Below are positions 46,955 through 55,583 of a stretch of DNA of 64,000 nucleotides, one piece after another. Position numbers and translations under genes: made by a program. Within the stretch, counting starts at the first letter, position 1, and each line of letters opens with the position of its first letter. The stretch is from Psychromicrobium lacuslunae. GTDB lineage: Bacteria > Actinomycetota > Actinomycetes > Actinomycetales > Micrococcaceae. The DNA is taken from positions 2,356,001-2,420,000 of the forward strand of contig NZ_CP011005.1 of assembly GCF_000950575.1 (NCBI RefSeq), in the 5' to 3' direction. The notes beneath the pieces were generated by a model, which saw nothing but the letters and a program-made list of their open reading frames with translations, ran no database searches and was not told the DNA's origin.

Positions 46955-47914
46955 ATGACGCTTAGCAGCGAAACCATGCCGGTGGAGGCTTCCAAGGCTC
47001 CACCCACAAAGCGGAAACCTCGAAAGCTCAAACGGCTATCCCGCCGGGACGTGCTGGTGCTTTCCCTGATGGTTGGGATCCCCACCCTGGTCGAGTTACT
47101 ACTGGTCTGGGGCCCAACCCTGCTCTCCATTGCGCTCTCCTTTACGCGCTGGAATGGCTTGGATCTGAGCGATCTGAAACCGGCTGGCGTCGAGAACTAC
47201 CAATTCATCGCCCAGGACTACCCGCCGTTTTGGCCGGCCGTCGGGCACAATCTGCTTTGGCTGCTGTTCCTTGGCGTTATTGGCACCCCACTAGGCCTGC
47301 TGCTCGCTGTACTACTGGATCAGAAGATCAAAGGCAGCAGGATCTATCAGAGCATCTTTTTTGCTCCGGTGATGCTCTCAATGGCGCTGATCGGGATTAT
47401 CTGGCAGCTGTTCTACAACCGCGATAGCGGCCTGCTGAACTTCCTGCTCGGCACCGCCGGCACCCCGCAGGCGATCGACTGGTTCGGTGATTCCAATGTG
47501 AACATCTGGGCCGCCATGGTGGCCGCCACCTGGCGGCATGCCGGCTATGTGATGATCCTCTATTTAGCCGGTCTCAAGGGCGTTGATGGCACGCTCCGTG
47601 AGGCCGCCGCACTCGATGGCGCCAATGCCCGGCAAACTTTTTTCCGGGTGGTATTTCCGGCCATGCGACCGGTGAACATCATCATCGTAGTGATCACCAT
47701 TATTGAATCACTCAGGGCTTTTGACGTGGTCTGGGTGATCAACCAGGGCAAGAACGGCCTGGAACTGCTGAGCGCCCTGGTGATTCAAAACCTGGTCGGC
47801 GAAGGACAGGTGATCGGCGTGGGTTCGGCCCTCGCCGTGATCCTGCTAGTGATCTCGTTAGTGCCGATCGTTTGGTACCTGGTCCGCACCTTCCGAAAGG
47901 AAAACAACGCATGA
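46955..47914 (+). CDS. Sugar ABC transporter permease (MalF-like)
   Basis: 319 aa with six membrane helices and the EAA loop EAAALDGANARQTFFRVVFP, which contacts the ATPase. N-terminal 30 residues are basic (KRKPRKLKRLSRRD). Starts 12 nt after the solute-binding gene. Confidence 0.94.
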   Translation: MTLSSETMPVEASKAPPTKRKPRKLKRLSRRDVLVLSLMVGIPTLVELLLVWGPTLLSIALSFTRWNGLDLSDLKPAGVENYQFIAQDYPPFWPAVGHNLLWLLFLGVIGTPLGLLLAVLLDQKIKGSRIYQSIFFAPVMLSMALIGIIWQLFYNRDSGLLNFLLGTAGTPQAIDWFGDSNVNIWAAMVAATWRHAGYVMILYLAGLKGVDGTLREAAALDGANARQTFFRVVFPAMRPVNIIIVVITIIESLRAFDVVWVINQGKNGLELLSALVIQNLVGEGQVIGVGSALAVILLVISLVPIVWYLVRTFRKENNA

Positions 47915-48825
47915 GTACCGCGACACAGCTCAGCTCGGCCAAACCTTCGGCTCGACCCTCCGGATCAGCCAAGAAAGCCAAGAGACACTGGGGAACTCAT
48001 CTCTTCCTCACCATGATGGCAGTAATCTGGCTGGTGCCCTTGCTCTGGAGTATCTACACTGCGCTACGGCCCAAAGAGTCAACTGACGCTAACGGCTATT
48101 TCAGCTTTGCCGGCCCCTTTAACTTCCAGAACTTCATCGATGCCTGGAACCAGGCTGGCCTGGTGAAATACCTGTTCAACTCGGCGATTATCACCATACC
48201 CACCGTGTTAATAACGCTCTTTCTCGCCTCGATGATGGCCTTTGCGGTTAGCCGGGTGAGCTGGAAGTTCAACATCAGCCTGCTCATCCTCTTCACCGCC
48301 GGGAACCTGCTACCTCCTCAGGTCTTAGCGGCCCCGTTGTTCGAAATCTTCAAGCACATTGAACTGCCCTACTCGGTGAGCGCTTCGGGCAGCCTGCTGA
48401 ACACCTACATCTCGGTAATAGCCGTCAACACCGCGTTCCAGATCGGCTTCTGCACCTTCGTGTTGAGCAATTACATGAAGGCTCTGAGCCCCGATCTGAC
48501 CGAGGCAGCACTGGTAGACGGAGCCGGAATTTGGCGGCAATACTGGTCGATCATCATGCCGCTCTGCCGCCCGGCGCTAGCGGCGCTGGCTACCCTGGAA
48601 GTCATTTTCATTTACAACGATTACTTCTGGCCGCTGCTTTTCATCCAAAGCGGAGACCTGTTACCGATCACCGCTGGAATCAATAACCTACAGGGTCAAT
48701 TCCTTTCCAACTACAATCTAATTGCAGCCGGAGCCATCATTACCGTATTGCCCACTCTGGTGATTTACCTTCTCTTGCAGCGTCAGTTCGTGGCCGGACT
48801 GACACTCGGTTCTAGCAAGGGTTGA
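47911..48825 (+). CDS. Sugar ABC transporter permease (MalG-like)
   Basis: 304 aa with six membrane helices and EAA loop EAALVDGAGIWRQYWSIIMP. ATG 47911 overlaps the upstream stop (ATGA). No ATP-binding gene follows; a shared CUT1 ATPase (MsiK-like) elsewhere is likely. Confidence 0.94.
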   Translation: MSTATQLSSAKPSARPSGSAKKAKRHWGTHLFLTMMAVIWLVPLLWSIYTALRPKESTDANGYFSFAGPFNFQNFIDAWNQAGLVKYLFNSAIITIPTVLITLFLASMMAFAVSRVSWKFNISLLILFTAGNLLPPQVLAAPLFEIFKHIELPYSVSASGSLLNTYISVIAVNTAFQIGFCTFVLSNYMKALSPDLTEAALVDGAGIWRQYWSIIMPLCRPALAALATLEVIFIYNDYFWPLLFIQSGDLLPITAGINNLQGQFLSNYNLIAAGAIITVLPTLVIYLLLQRQFVAGLTLGSSKG

Positions 48826-48893
48826 GGTCACCAACAAGCCAAAGGATCTGCTATGACGAGAGCAATTCAGCCCTTGGAACGGGAAGCCAAGCC

Positions 48894-49670
48894 ATGTTAG
48901 CTGAAGCCCGACGCGTGGCGATTGCTGAAATGGTGCAGCGGGACCGGGTACTGAGAGTGGCCGATCTAGCACAAGCTCTCGATGTTTCATTGATGACGGT
49001 ACGTCGCGATATTGAAGCTCTGCACGACGCCGGAGTAGTCGAGAAAATTCACGGTGGCGCCAAGGCCCGCGGCGAACGCAGCATGTACGAGCCGGGCTTC
49101 GAACTCAAATCCACCCAGGCGGAGGCGGAAAAGGAAGCCATCGCCCGGGCCGCCGTCGAACTTGTGCAGGAAGGCATGGCGGTCGGGCTGAGCGCGGGAA
49201 CCACCACCTGGACGCTGGCCAAACAGCTAGCCACCAAGGATCGACTCACGATTGTCACCAATTCCGTGCGGGTCGCCAGCGTGTTTTATGACTCCCCGTC
49301 CCAGAACACTGTGCTGCTCACCGGTGGCGAACGCACCCCTTCGGACGCCTTGGTGGGGCCGATTGCCACGCGCGCCTTGCACCAGTTGCACCTCGATCTG
49401 CTGTTTATGGGCGTGCATGGAGTGGACGCCGAGGCCGGCTTCACCACTCCCAATCTGCTTGAGGCTGAGATGGATCGTGCCCTGGTGGCTGCCTCCCGCC
49501 GCGTCGTCGTGGTGGCAGACCACAGTAAGTGGGGCATTCTCGGCGTCTCATCAATCGCTTCCTTCGAAGAAGTCGAGGAATTCATCACCGACGACGGGAT
49601 GCCAACGGAAGCGGTGAGCCTGCTTCGCGAACGGGTAGGCTCACTCAGACTGGTCACGCCGCAGCGCTGA
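48894..49670 (+). CDS. DeoR-family transcriptional regulator
   Basis: 258 aa. DeoR helix-turn-helix in DLAQALDVSLMTVRRDIEAL, then the sugar-phosphate sensing domain (LSAGTTTWTLAK, TNSVRVA, LTGGERTPSDALVGP, ADHSKWG). It is the last gene of the sugar ABC operon (68 nt after the permease) and probably responds to the phosphorylated sugar. ATG 48894 is chosen; an upstream ATG frame overlaps the permease. Confidence 0.92.
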   Translation: MLAEARRVAIAEMVQRDRVLRVADLAQALDVSLMTVRRDIEALHDAGVVEKIHGGAKARGERSMYEPGFELKSTQAEAEKEAIARAAVELVQEGMAVGLSAGTTTWTLAKQLATKDRLTIVTNSVRVASVFYDSPSQNTVLLTGGERTPSDALVGPIATRALHQLHLDLLFMGVHGVDAEAGFTTPNLLEAEMDRALVAASRRVVVVADHSKWGILGVSSIASFEEVEEFITDDGMPTEAVSLLRERVGSLRLVTPQR

Positions 49671-49737
49671 GGCCGTCGACCTGAGACCACCGCCGCCTCT
49701 CCGCCGCAGCTTCCAGGCACCTCCCCTCTATCCTTTC

Positions 49738-49798
49738 GTCGAGCGTCGAGATATGAGGCTTAAACAGCAGTTTTAAGCCCCATATCTCGACACTCGAC
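49738..49798. repeat. Intergenic palindrome family, copy C
   Basis: Imperfect copy with outer GTCGAG...CTCGAC and inner GGCTTAAA...TTTTAAGCC. It follows the sugar ABC/deoR operon, so copies B and C lie on either side of that operon. Confidence 0.88.
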
Positions 49799-49804
49799 CG
49801 GTTT

Positions 49805-49875
49805 TAAGCGGCCGCTTAGCTGATTCACAAACTCTGTTAGTACATTGATTTATGGATTAAGTGATTTATGTACTA
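49805..49875. promoter_or_regulatory. AT-rich promoter region with nested repeats upstream of the zinc-ribbon gene
   Basis: A 14-bp perfect palindrome TAAGCGGCCGCTTA at 49805-49818. Then TAGTACAT (49838-49845) and its inverse ATGTACTA (49868-49875), 22 bp apart, enclosing two direct copies of TGATTTATG (49846-49854, 49862-49870). This looks like an operator over a promoter; no regulator is adjacent. Confidence 0.5.
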
Positions 49876-49893
49876 TGAAACGGAGGCATAACG

Positions 49894-50199
49894 ATGACCT
49901 GCCCAAAATGCGGCGAGACGATGCGCAATTACGAACGCAATGGGGTGACCATCGACCAATGCAGTGGTTGTCGTGGCATCTTCCTCGATCGCGGCGAACT
50001 CGAACAACTCATTGACGCCGAAGCCGGTTACTACGGCGGCCAACAAACACCACCGGCCCCCTTCGTGCAGCCTGGCTGGCAGAATCAAGGAAACTACGGC
50101 GGGAAACACGGCGGACACAATACTGGGCACGGTCGGGGTGGACACAATCAGAACGGTCGACGTCGCCGTGGCGGTTTCTTGGGCGATCTCTTTGATTAG
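49894..50199 (+). CDS. Zinc-ribbon (TFIIB-type) small protein
   Basis: 101 aa. The zinc ribbon is MTCPKCGETM ... QCSGCRGIFLD (CPxC-x20-CxxC) and the domain continues as DRGELEQLID. The C-terminus is Gly/His/Asn-rich (GGKHGGHNTGHGRGGHNQNG) and could bind metal or nucleic acid non-specifically, ending in RRRRGGFLGDLFD. GGAGG lies upstream of ATG 49894. The function is unknown. Confidence 0.9.
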   Translation: MTCPKCGETMRNYERNGVTIDQCSGCRGIFLDRGELEQLIDAEAGYYGGQQTPPAPFVQPGWQNQGNYGGKHGGHNTGHGRGGHNQNGRRRRGGFLGDLFD

Positions 50200-50233
50200 C
50201 CTGCTGCGCCGAGTCACCAGCTAACTTGTCACG

Positions 50234-51202
50234 ATGCCCCCGTCGAGCGACTTCAACGGCCCAGCCTGGTTGCCGGTTGCACCGCCAAGCCTGAGCGAGT
50301 ATTTAGCCCCTCATCTTCAACCGGTGCCATTGATTCCTCTGCTGGCAACTCTTGCGGCTGCCCTGTACCTCTGTGGTGCGATCCGGCTCTGGCGCCAAGG
50401 TCGCCACTGGTCCGTGCTGCACACAGCTTCCTTCGTGACAGGCTGCCTGCTCATCATGGTGGTGATGGGCGCGGGCATCGAAGGTTATGGCGTTAAGATG
50501 TTTTCCGTCTTCATGTTCCAGCAGCTAACCCTGATGATGGCAGCACCTCCCCTTCTGGTCTTCGGCGCCCCGGGCAGACTCTTGCTGCGCAGCGCTGCAC
50601 ATCACGGGCTTGGCCGCCTTGCACTCAGCGCGGCGTTGACGGCGCTACGCTCCCGCTGGAGTCGGCTAGTTTTGCACCCTGCTGTCATGATTCCGCTCTT
50701 TCTGCTGAGCTTCTACGGCCTTTACCTCTCCGGCATCGCCCAGGCGCTATTACCAAGCTGGCCAGGCCATGTGGCGCTGGAACTACTGTTCCTGATTTCC
50801 GGAATTCTTTTCACTGTGCCACTGATTTCCACTGACCCATTGCCCCGGCGGCAAAGCCATGGCGGACAGCTGATCGACCTATTTTCCGAGATGCCACTGC
50901 ACGCTTTCTTCGGGGTCATTGTGATGATGTCCACCGCTCCGCTGGTACCGTTTTTCGACACCCCGCCGGAGTCCTGGGGCATTAACCCAATGGCTGATCA
51001 GGGAATCGCTGGTGGACTCGCCTGGTCCTACGGCGAATTGCCATCTTTACTGCTGCTGATGTTGATCTTGGTGCGTTGGCGGCGCGATGATCTGCGGCTG
51101 GCGCGTCGACAAGATGCCCTGGCTGAAGAACCCGCCGAGCTGACCGCTTATAACGAATACCTGCAGGGCATCGCACGAAACCAGCAGCGGCCAAGCGGCT
51201 AA
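50234..51202 (+). CDS. CtaG/Caa3-type cytochrome c oxidase assembly membrane protein
   Basis: 322 aa with about seven to nine membrane helices. Family features are the His-containing helices (AAALYLCGAIRLWRQGRHWS, MFQQLTLMMAAPPLLVFG, FLISGILFTVPLISTDPLP, MPLHAFFGVIVMMST). It should help insert copper into cytochrome oxidase. Its start is 35 nt after the zinc-ribbon stop. Confidence 0.88.
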   Translation: MPPSSDFNGPAWLPVAPPSLSEYLAPHLQPVPLIPLLATLAAALYLCGAIRLWRQGRHWSVLHTASFVTGCLLIMVVMGAGIEGYGVKMFSVFMFQQLTLMMAAPPLLVFGAPGRLLLRSAAHHGLGRLALSAALTALRSRWSRLVLHPAVMIPLFLLSFYGLYLSGIAQALLPSWPGHVALELLFLISGILFTVPLISTDPLPRRQSHGGQLIDLFSEMPLHAFFGVIVMMSTAPLVPFFDTPPESWGINPMADQGIAGGLAWSYGELPSLLLLMLILVRWRRDDLRLARRQDALAEEPAELTAYNEYLQGIARNQQRPSG

Positions 51203-51217
51203 TGGCATACTAAAACC

Positions 51218-51664
51218 ATGACTTCCTCAGGTACCCTCCTGGTCCTTAACGGCCCCAATCTCAACCTGCTGGGCAGCCGCGAACCAGGGATCTACGGCTC
51301 CGCAACGCTGGCAGATATTGAGGCACTCTGTAGCAATAGCGCGGCCGAGCTTGGCTTCACTGCTCGGTGCGTGCAGTCGAACCATGAAGGGGTGCTGCTT
51401 GATGAAATCCATCAGGCCAGAGAGCAGGCGGTCGGTATTGTGATCAATGCCGGAGCCTACACTCATACCTCCGTAGCACTGAGAGACGCGCTCGCCGCAG
51501 TAAACCTGCCCGCCGTTGAGGTGCACATCTCAAATGTCCATGCTCGTGAGGAGTTCAGGCATCGTTCCTATCTCTCACCGGTGGTGAGCGCGGTGATTGT
51601 AGGAGCCGGTATCAACGGTTACCGCTTGGCCATCGCTCAGCTGGCCGAGCTACTCAAGGACTAG
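51218..51664 (+). CDS. aroQ: Type II 3-dehydroquinate dehydratase
   Basis: Shikimate pathway step. 148 aa with [20 protein letters not shown], the lid Arg/Tyr loop, the His in [17 protein letters not shown], and [21 protein letters not shown]. It starts 16 nt after the CtaG-like stop. Confidence 0.97.
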   Translation: MTSSGTLLVLNGPNLNLLGSREPGIYGSATLADIEALCSNSAAELGFTARCVQSNHEGVLLDEIHQAREQAVGIVINAGAYTHTSVALRDALAAVNLPAVEVHISNVHAREEFRHRSYLSPVVSAVIVGAGINGYRLAIAQLAELLKD

Positions 51665-51717
51665 CCGCACCCCATCCCGAGTGGTCCCTGACGAGCAGAA
51701 GCCTCCCCGAAAAGCTC

Positions 51718-52902
51718 TCACTTACTGACGCAATGGCCTGAGGAGACTTGCTGGCTAAGTCCAGCTGCCTGCTGCACTACCGGCGCCACCTCGGTCAGAG
51801 TGAAGGCATAACCGATCTGGACATTTGAATCCGCTTTCGCAAAGATCACCCCGGAAACTTTCCCTTCCAGGTCTAGCAGCGGGCCGCCGGAATTACCCGG
51901 CTGCACATCCCCGGCGAGCTGGTAAACCTCTTCCAGGTGCCGATCCTGCCCATAGATATCGGGCACCAAAACCTGCCCCTTGCTCTGCACCGAGGCGGGT
52001 TTAGATTGGAATGGGCCACCCAGAGGATAGCCGTCAAAGGCTGCCGAGGCGCCAATCCCCAGATTCGAGCCCAAGCTGAGCGGCTTCACTCCTAAACCGT
52101 CAACGCTGATAACGGCTAGGTCTTGCTTCGGATCGAAGTAAACGATTTTGCCCAGCAGCGCACGCCCAGGCACCTCAACCACCGGCTGACTCACCCCGGC
52201 CACCACGTGCGCATTTGTCATCACCTGATTCTCAGCGATGACAAACCCGGTACCGGTTTGATTCTGCCCGCATTGGAAGGCAGTGCCAGTGATTTTGAGC
52301 ACCGATTCCGCGGCCGCGTTAAGCGGCGGCGTATCGGTTCGCGCATCGGGTGGGGCAACCGGCGTCGCTGCTCCGAATTGATTGAAAAGCTGCGGGATCC
52401 CCTCGCTGACCACCGTCGATCGAAGCTGCGCTATGGCCTGTTTGAGCGGCACCGGAGTGAGCGAGTCGATAGTCCTAATCACACTGGACTGGCTGATCGC
52501 TGAAGATAGGAAAGGAATGCCGAGTGTCGAGACGGTGAAAGCAACCGGCGAAATCAGTAGCGCAGCGACTAGAAAAGCCGCCACCGAACCCAGTACCCGG
52601 TTCACCGCACGGAGCGGCTTGAGTTTCACGCCACGGCTCAACAGCTGGCCAAGCGCAATTCCCAGCCAGTACCCGAGTGCGATCAACAGCAGTGCGGAGC
52701 CCACCACGGCAGCCAATCGCCAGCCCGAGTCGTTCGCCCAACTGCTGACGAAAGGTACCGCGAAGAACGCGGCGACCGCTCCAAGGGCAAAGCCGAGCAC
52801 ACCGCAAAGACTGATCAGCAGGCCTACCCGCCAGCCATAAAAGAGCTGCCAGATCAGCAGGATCAGCAAGGCGATATCGAGAACTGTCAGACCGAACACC
52901 AT
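51718..52902 (-). CDS. MarP-like membrane serine protease
   Basis: 394 aa. Four N-terminal membrane helices (CvpA-like, 1-160) carry an extracytoplasmic trypsin-like protease. The catalytic triad is visible: His in MTNAHVVAG, Asp in YFDPKQDLAVI, Ser in QPGNSGGPLLD. In mycobacteria MarP maintains pH in acid and processes a peptidoglycan hydrolase. ATG 52902 has GGAGGAAGA in front. Confidence 0.93.
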   Translation of the reverse strand: MVFGLTVLDIALLILLIWQLFYGWRVGLLISLCGVLGFALGAVAAFFAVPFVSSWANDSGWRLAAVVGSALLLIALGYWLGIALGQLLSRGVKLKPLRAVNRVLGSVAAFLVAALLISPVAFTVSTLGIPFLSSAISQSSVIRTIDSLTPVPLKQAIAQLRSTVVSEGIPQLFNQFGAATPVAPPDARTDTPPLNAAAESVLKITGTAFQCGQNQTGTGFVIAENQVMTNAHVVAGVSQPVVEVPGRALLGKIVYFDPKQDLAVISVDGLGVKPLSLGSNLGIGASAAFDGYPLGGPFQSKPASVQSKGQVLVPDIYGQDRHLEEVYQLAGDVQPGNSGGPLLDLEGKVSGVIFAKADSNVQIGYAFTLTEVAPVVQQAAGLSQQVSSGHCVSK

Positions 52903-53153
52903 TTTTTTCTTCCTCCACCAAGCTCGCTTCACCAGCCGTTCGGGCGACAAAGCGGAAGTGTCAGTGTATCGAGCCTTCTTAGCATCTTGCTTTGTATGGT
53001 CCTCAGCTCGGGTGCTTTCAGCTTCAGTTTTCGGCTTGATAAGCCACACCGAACGCCACAAAACCGGCCATAGATGCCAAATACGTCACATTCTCCAGAA
53101 TTATCTGAAACAATTGCCTCAGCACAGCATTGAAACGTTACTCAGGAGATTTC

Positions 53154-53831
53154 ATGGACATCGAGGTACTTCGCCGGGCACCACTATTCGCAACGCTCGA
53201 CGACGAGGCTTTCCGGTTGCTCACAGATGAGCTGACCGAAGTCGACCTCTCACGCGGAGCATCGGTGTTCCACGAAGGCGATCAGGGCGACCAGCTGTAT
53301 TTCATCGTTTCCGGCAAAGTGAAGCTCGGCCGTACCGCGGCGGATGGCCGGGAGTCTTTGCTGGCAATTCTCGGCCCTGGTGAGTTGTTCGGCGAGATGG
53401 CTCTCTTCGACCCCAGCCCGCGGACCGCGACGGCCACTGCTGTTTCGGAGACCAGGTTGGCCGGGCTGCGGAATGATAGCCTGCGTACCCTGCTGCAATC
53501 CCGCCCTGAAGTGTCGGCCCAGCTGCTGCAGGCTCTAGCCCGCCGACTGCGCCGCACCAATGACAACCTTTCCGATCTGGTCTTCTCCGATGTGCCAGGC
53601 CGAGTGGCCAAAGCCCTTATCGACCTGTCCGAACGTTTTGGTCGCCCAGCCACCGATGGCGTGCTGGTGGCACACGAATTGACCCAGGAAGAACTTGCCC
53701 AGCTGGTCGGCGCTTCACGCGAAACCGTGAACAAAGCCCTTGCTGAATTCGTGCAGCGCGGCTGGTTGCGGCTCGAAGCCCGCGCCGTGGTGATCCTTGA
53801 TATTAATCGCTTGCGGCAGCGCAGCCGCTAA
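53154..53831 (+). CDS. crp: Crp/Fnr-family regulator
   Basis: 225 aa. Cyclic-nucleotide-binding barrel (GDQGDQLYFIVSGKVKLGR, FGEMALFDPSPRTATA with the cAMP phosphate-binding Arg), and a C-terminal helix-turn-helix (LTQEELAQLVGASRETVNKAL). It is a GlxR/Crp-type global regulator of carbon metabolism. ATG 53154 with AGGAG 5 nt upstream. Near MarP, as in Rv3671c-Rv3676. Confidence 0.94.
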   Translation: MDIEVLRRAPLFATLDDEAFRLLTDELTEVDLSRGASVFHEGDQGDQLYFIVSGKVKLGRTAADGRESLLAILGPGELFGEMALFDPSPRTATATAVSETRLAGLRNDSLRTLLQSRPEVSAQLLQALARRLRRTNDNLSDLVFSDVPGRVAKALIDLSERFGRPATDGVLVAHELTQEELAQLVGASRETVNKALAEFVQRGWLRLEARAVVILDINRLRQRSR

Positions 53832-53954
53832 TCACTCGGCCACCGCTCGCTAGCAGACCCCGTCGAATCATGGGATTGAGTGGGAGAAGCTGGCTATGCC
53901 CAGCGAAACCCCGGTTGGACGGGGGCAGCCGACCATTTGAGAGCTAAGAACTGC

Positions 53955-54896
53955 TTAGCGCTCCCGGCAGATGCCGTCCGGCTTATTGGCAGCATCGATT
54001 TCGAGCCAAAATTCGCCGCCTTCCACCACCAAACGGGGCTGGAAGGCGGTGGCCGGCCGAGCATGGTTGAGGTAGGCGATGCAACCGCTGGACATCGCGA
54101 TCTTACTGAGAATCAAATCGCAACCGGAGCTGACTAGTTCGCCGAGGGTTCTGCCAATAGTATTCTCCGCACCGACTCGGTCGCCGAGTGCGGTGGTGTC
54201 ACGCTCAGCAATTAGCTTGGACGGGCATACCCAGTCTGCCCATTGGCTTTTGCTCTCCAAGGGTGCCGGGGTCTGATTCACCGGCGCCGCAGCGGCGAAA
54301 TACCGGGTATTAAAACGACGATGAGCGAAGTCCGGGCTGATCCAGTTAATCACTGGCTTGAGCAGGTCGGTGCGTAAGGCCAGGCCGCGTTTGCTGAGCA
54401 TGTCTTGAAAACTAAATTCCTGAGCCGCCAGAGCTTCGCGTTTCTTCATCCACTCAGCGGTCGGGGCAACGTCAATCACCGAACTTGCGTCACTACCAGC
54501 CAGCAGGATGCCGGTTTCCTCAAACGCCTCCCGGATCACCGCGACGATGTGCTTGCGCGCCAGGGTGGGGTCGTCCATCCCCATCGTCTTGGCCCAGGCT
54601 GCGGCGCTCGGGCCGACCCACTCAATGCTGGCGTCGACGTCGTCAGTGGTTTCCACGCTGCCCCCGGGGAAGGCCACGGTGCCTAAGGGGGAATAGCCGC
54701 GTCGATAGCTCAGATAGGTTTCCGGCCCGTGCGCACTGTCCTTGAGCAGGATCAGCGAGGAAGCATAACGGGCCTTGCTCGGCGTACGTTCGCCGTGCTC
54801 CAGCCAACTCTGTGCGGCCACGAATTCGTCCTGCCACAACTGAAAACGCCGCTTCCCGAGCAGCTTGCCCTGAACGGGGTTATTGGAACTCAACAA
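53955..54896 (-). CDS. NUDIX hydrolase, NUDT19-like, with split Nudix box
   Basis: 313 aa. The Nudix box begins GTVAFPGGSVE and resumes as REAFEETGILLAG only after ~39 residues, as in the NUDT19 group, where an insertion splits the box. Those enzymes hydrolyse CoA derivatives. Its start overlaps the stop of the RidA gene. Confidence 0.88.
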   Translation of the reverse strand: MLSSNNPVQGKLLGKRRFQLWQDEFVAAQSWLEHGERTPSKARYASSLILLKDSAHGPETYLSYRRGYSPLGTVAFPGGSVETTDDVDASIEWVGPSAAAWAKTMGMDDPTLARKHIVAVIREAFEETGILLAGSDASSVIDVAPTAEWMKKREALAAQEFSFQDMLSKRGLALRTDLLKPVINWISPDFAHRRFNTRYFAAAAPVNQTPAPLESKSQWADWVCPSKLIAERDTTALGDRVGAENTIGRTLGELVSSGCDLILSKIAMSSGCIAYLNHARPATAFQPRLVVEGGEFWLEIDAANKPDGICRER

Positions 54897-55389
54897 TCAA
54901 TTCCACCTCCACTGGCGCGTCCAGCGGCAGCACTGAAACACCAACTGCTGAGCGGGCATGCACACCGGCGTCCCCCAAGGCCTGACCGAGTAGCTCGGAA
55001 GCGCCATTAATTACTCCGGGTTGACCGGTAAAAGACGTCTCCGAGGCAACGAAGCCGACGACCTTGACCACCCGGGTGATCCGATCCAGATCGCCAATCA
55101 CACTCTTCACCGCGGCGAGTGCGTTCACCGCGGCAAGCGCGGCGCAATCTTTCGCGGTTTCAGCGGAGACCTCGGCGCCAACCTTTCCGCTAGCTGTGAG
55201 TTTTCCCGCAATGCTGGGAAGCTGCCCCGAGGTGTAAACATAGTTTCCGCTGATCACCGCGGGCACATAAGCAGCGACCGGCGCGGGAACCGGTGGCAGG
55301 GCGTGGCCAAGTTCTTCCAGCCGACGTTCCACCGCCGAGTGCGGAGCGTCGGTTTGCTGGATTGGCGCGTCAGTTCGGGGTTCGCTCAC
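54880..55389 (-). CDS. RidA/YjgF-family protein
   Basis: 169 aa, enamine/imine deaminase family. Motif VSVLPLDAPVEVELIVEF at the C-terminus and SGQLPSIAGKL. The protein has an extra ~40 residues at the N-terminus. GTG start at 55389. The Rv3678c homologue in mycobacteria. Confidence 0.9.
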   Translation of the reverse strand: MSEPRTDAPIQQTDAPHSAVERRLEELGHALPPVPAPVAAYVPAVISGNYVYTSGQLPSIAGKLTASGKVGAEVSAETAKDCAALAAVNALAAVKSVIGDLDRITRVVKVVGFVASETSFTGQPGVINGASELLGQALGDAGVHARSAVGVSVLPLDAPVEVELIVEFQ

Positions 55390-55391
55390 GA

Positions 55392-55547
55392 TTACTGCTT
55401 CTCTCGTTTGAGGTAGGCAACCAGGCCATTGCCATCGGGTCCAGGAACCACCTGAACCAGCTCCCAGCCATCCTCACCCCACTGATCGAGGATCTGCTTG
55501 GTGGCATGAATAATGAGCGGTATAGTCGCGTACTCCCACTTGGTCAT
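55392..55547 (-). CDS. DUF4177 small protein
   Basis: 51 aa, beginning MTKWEYATIP and containing WGEDGWELVQVV, the DUF4177 signature. ATG at 55547, 2 nt between its stop and the RidA start, so co-transcribed. The function is unknown. Confidence 0.9.
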   Translation of the reverse strand: MTKWEYATIPLIIHATKQILDQWGEDGWELVQVVPGPDGNGLVAYLKREKQ

Positions 55548-55583
55548 ACCCTCAGATTAGCCTGCCCCCGGTAGACTGAGGAA

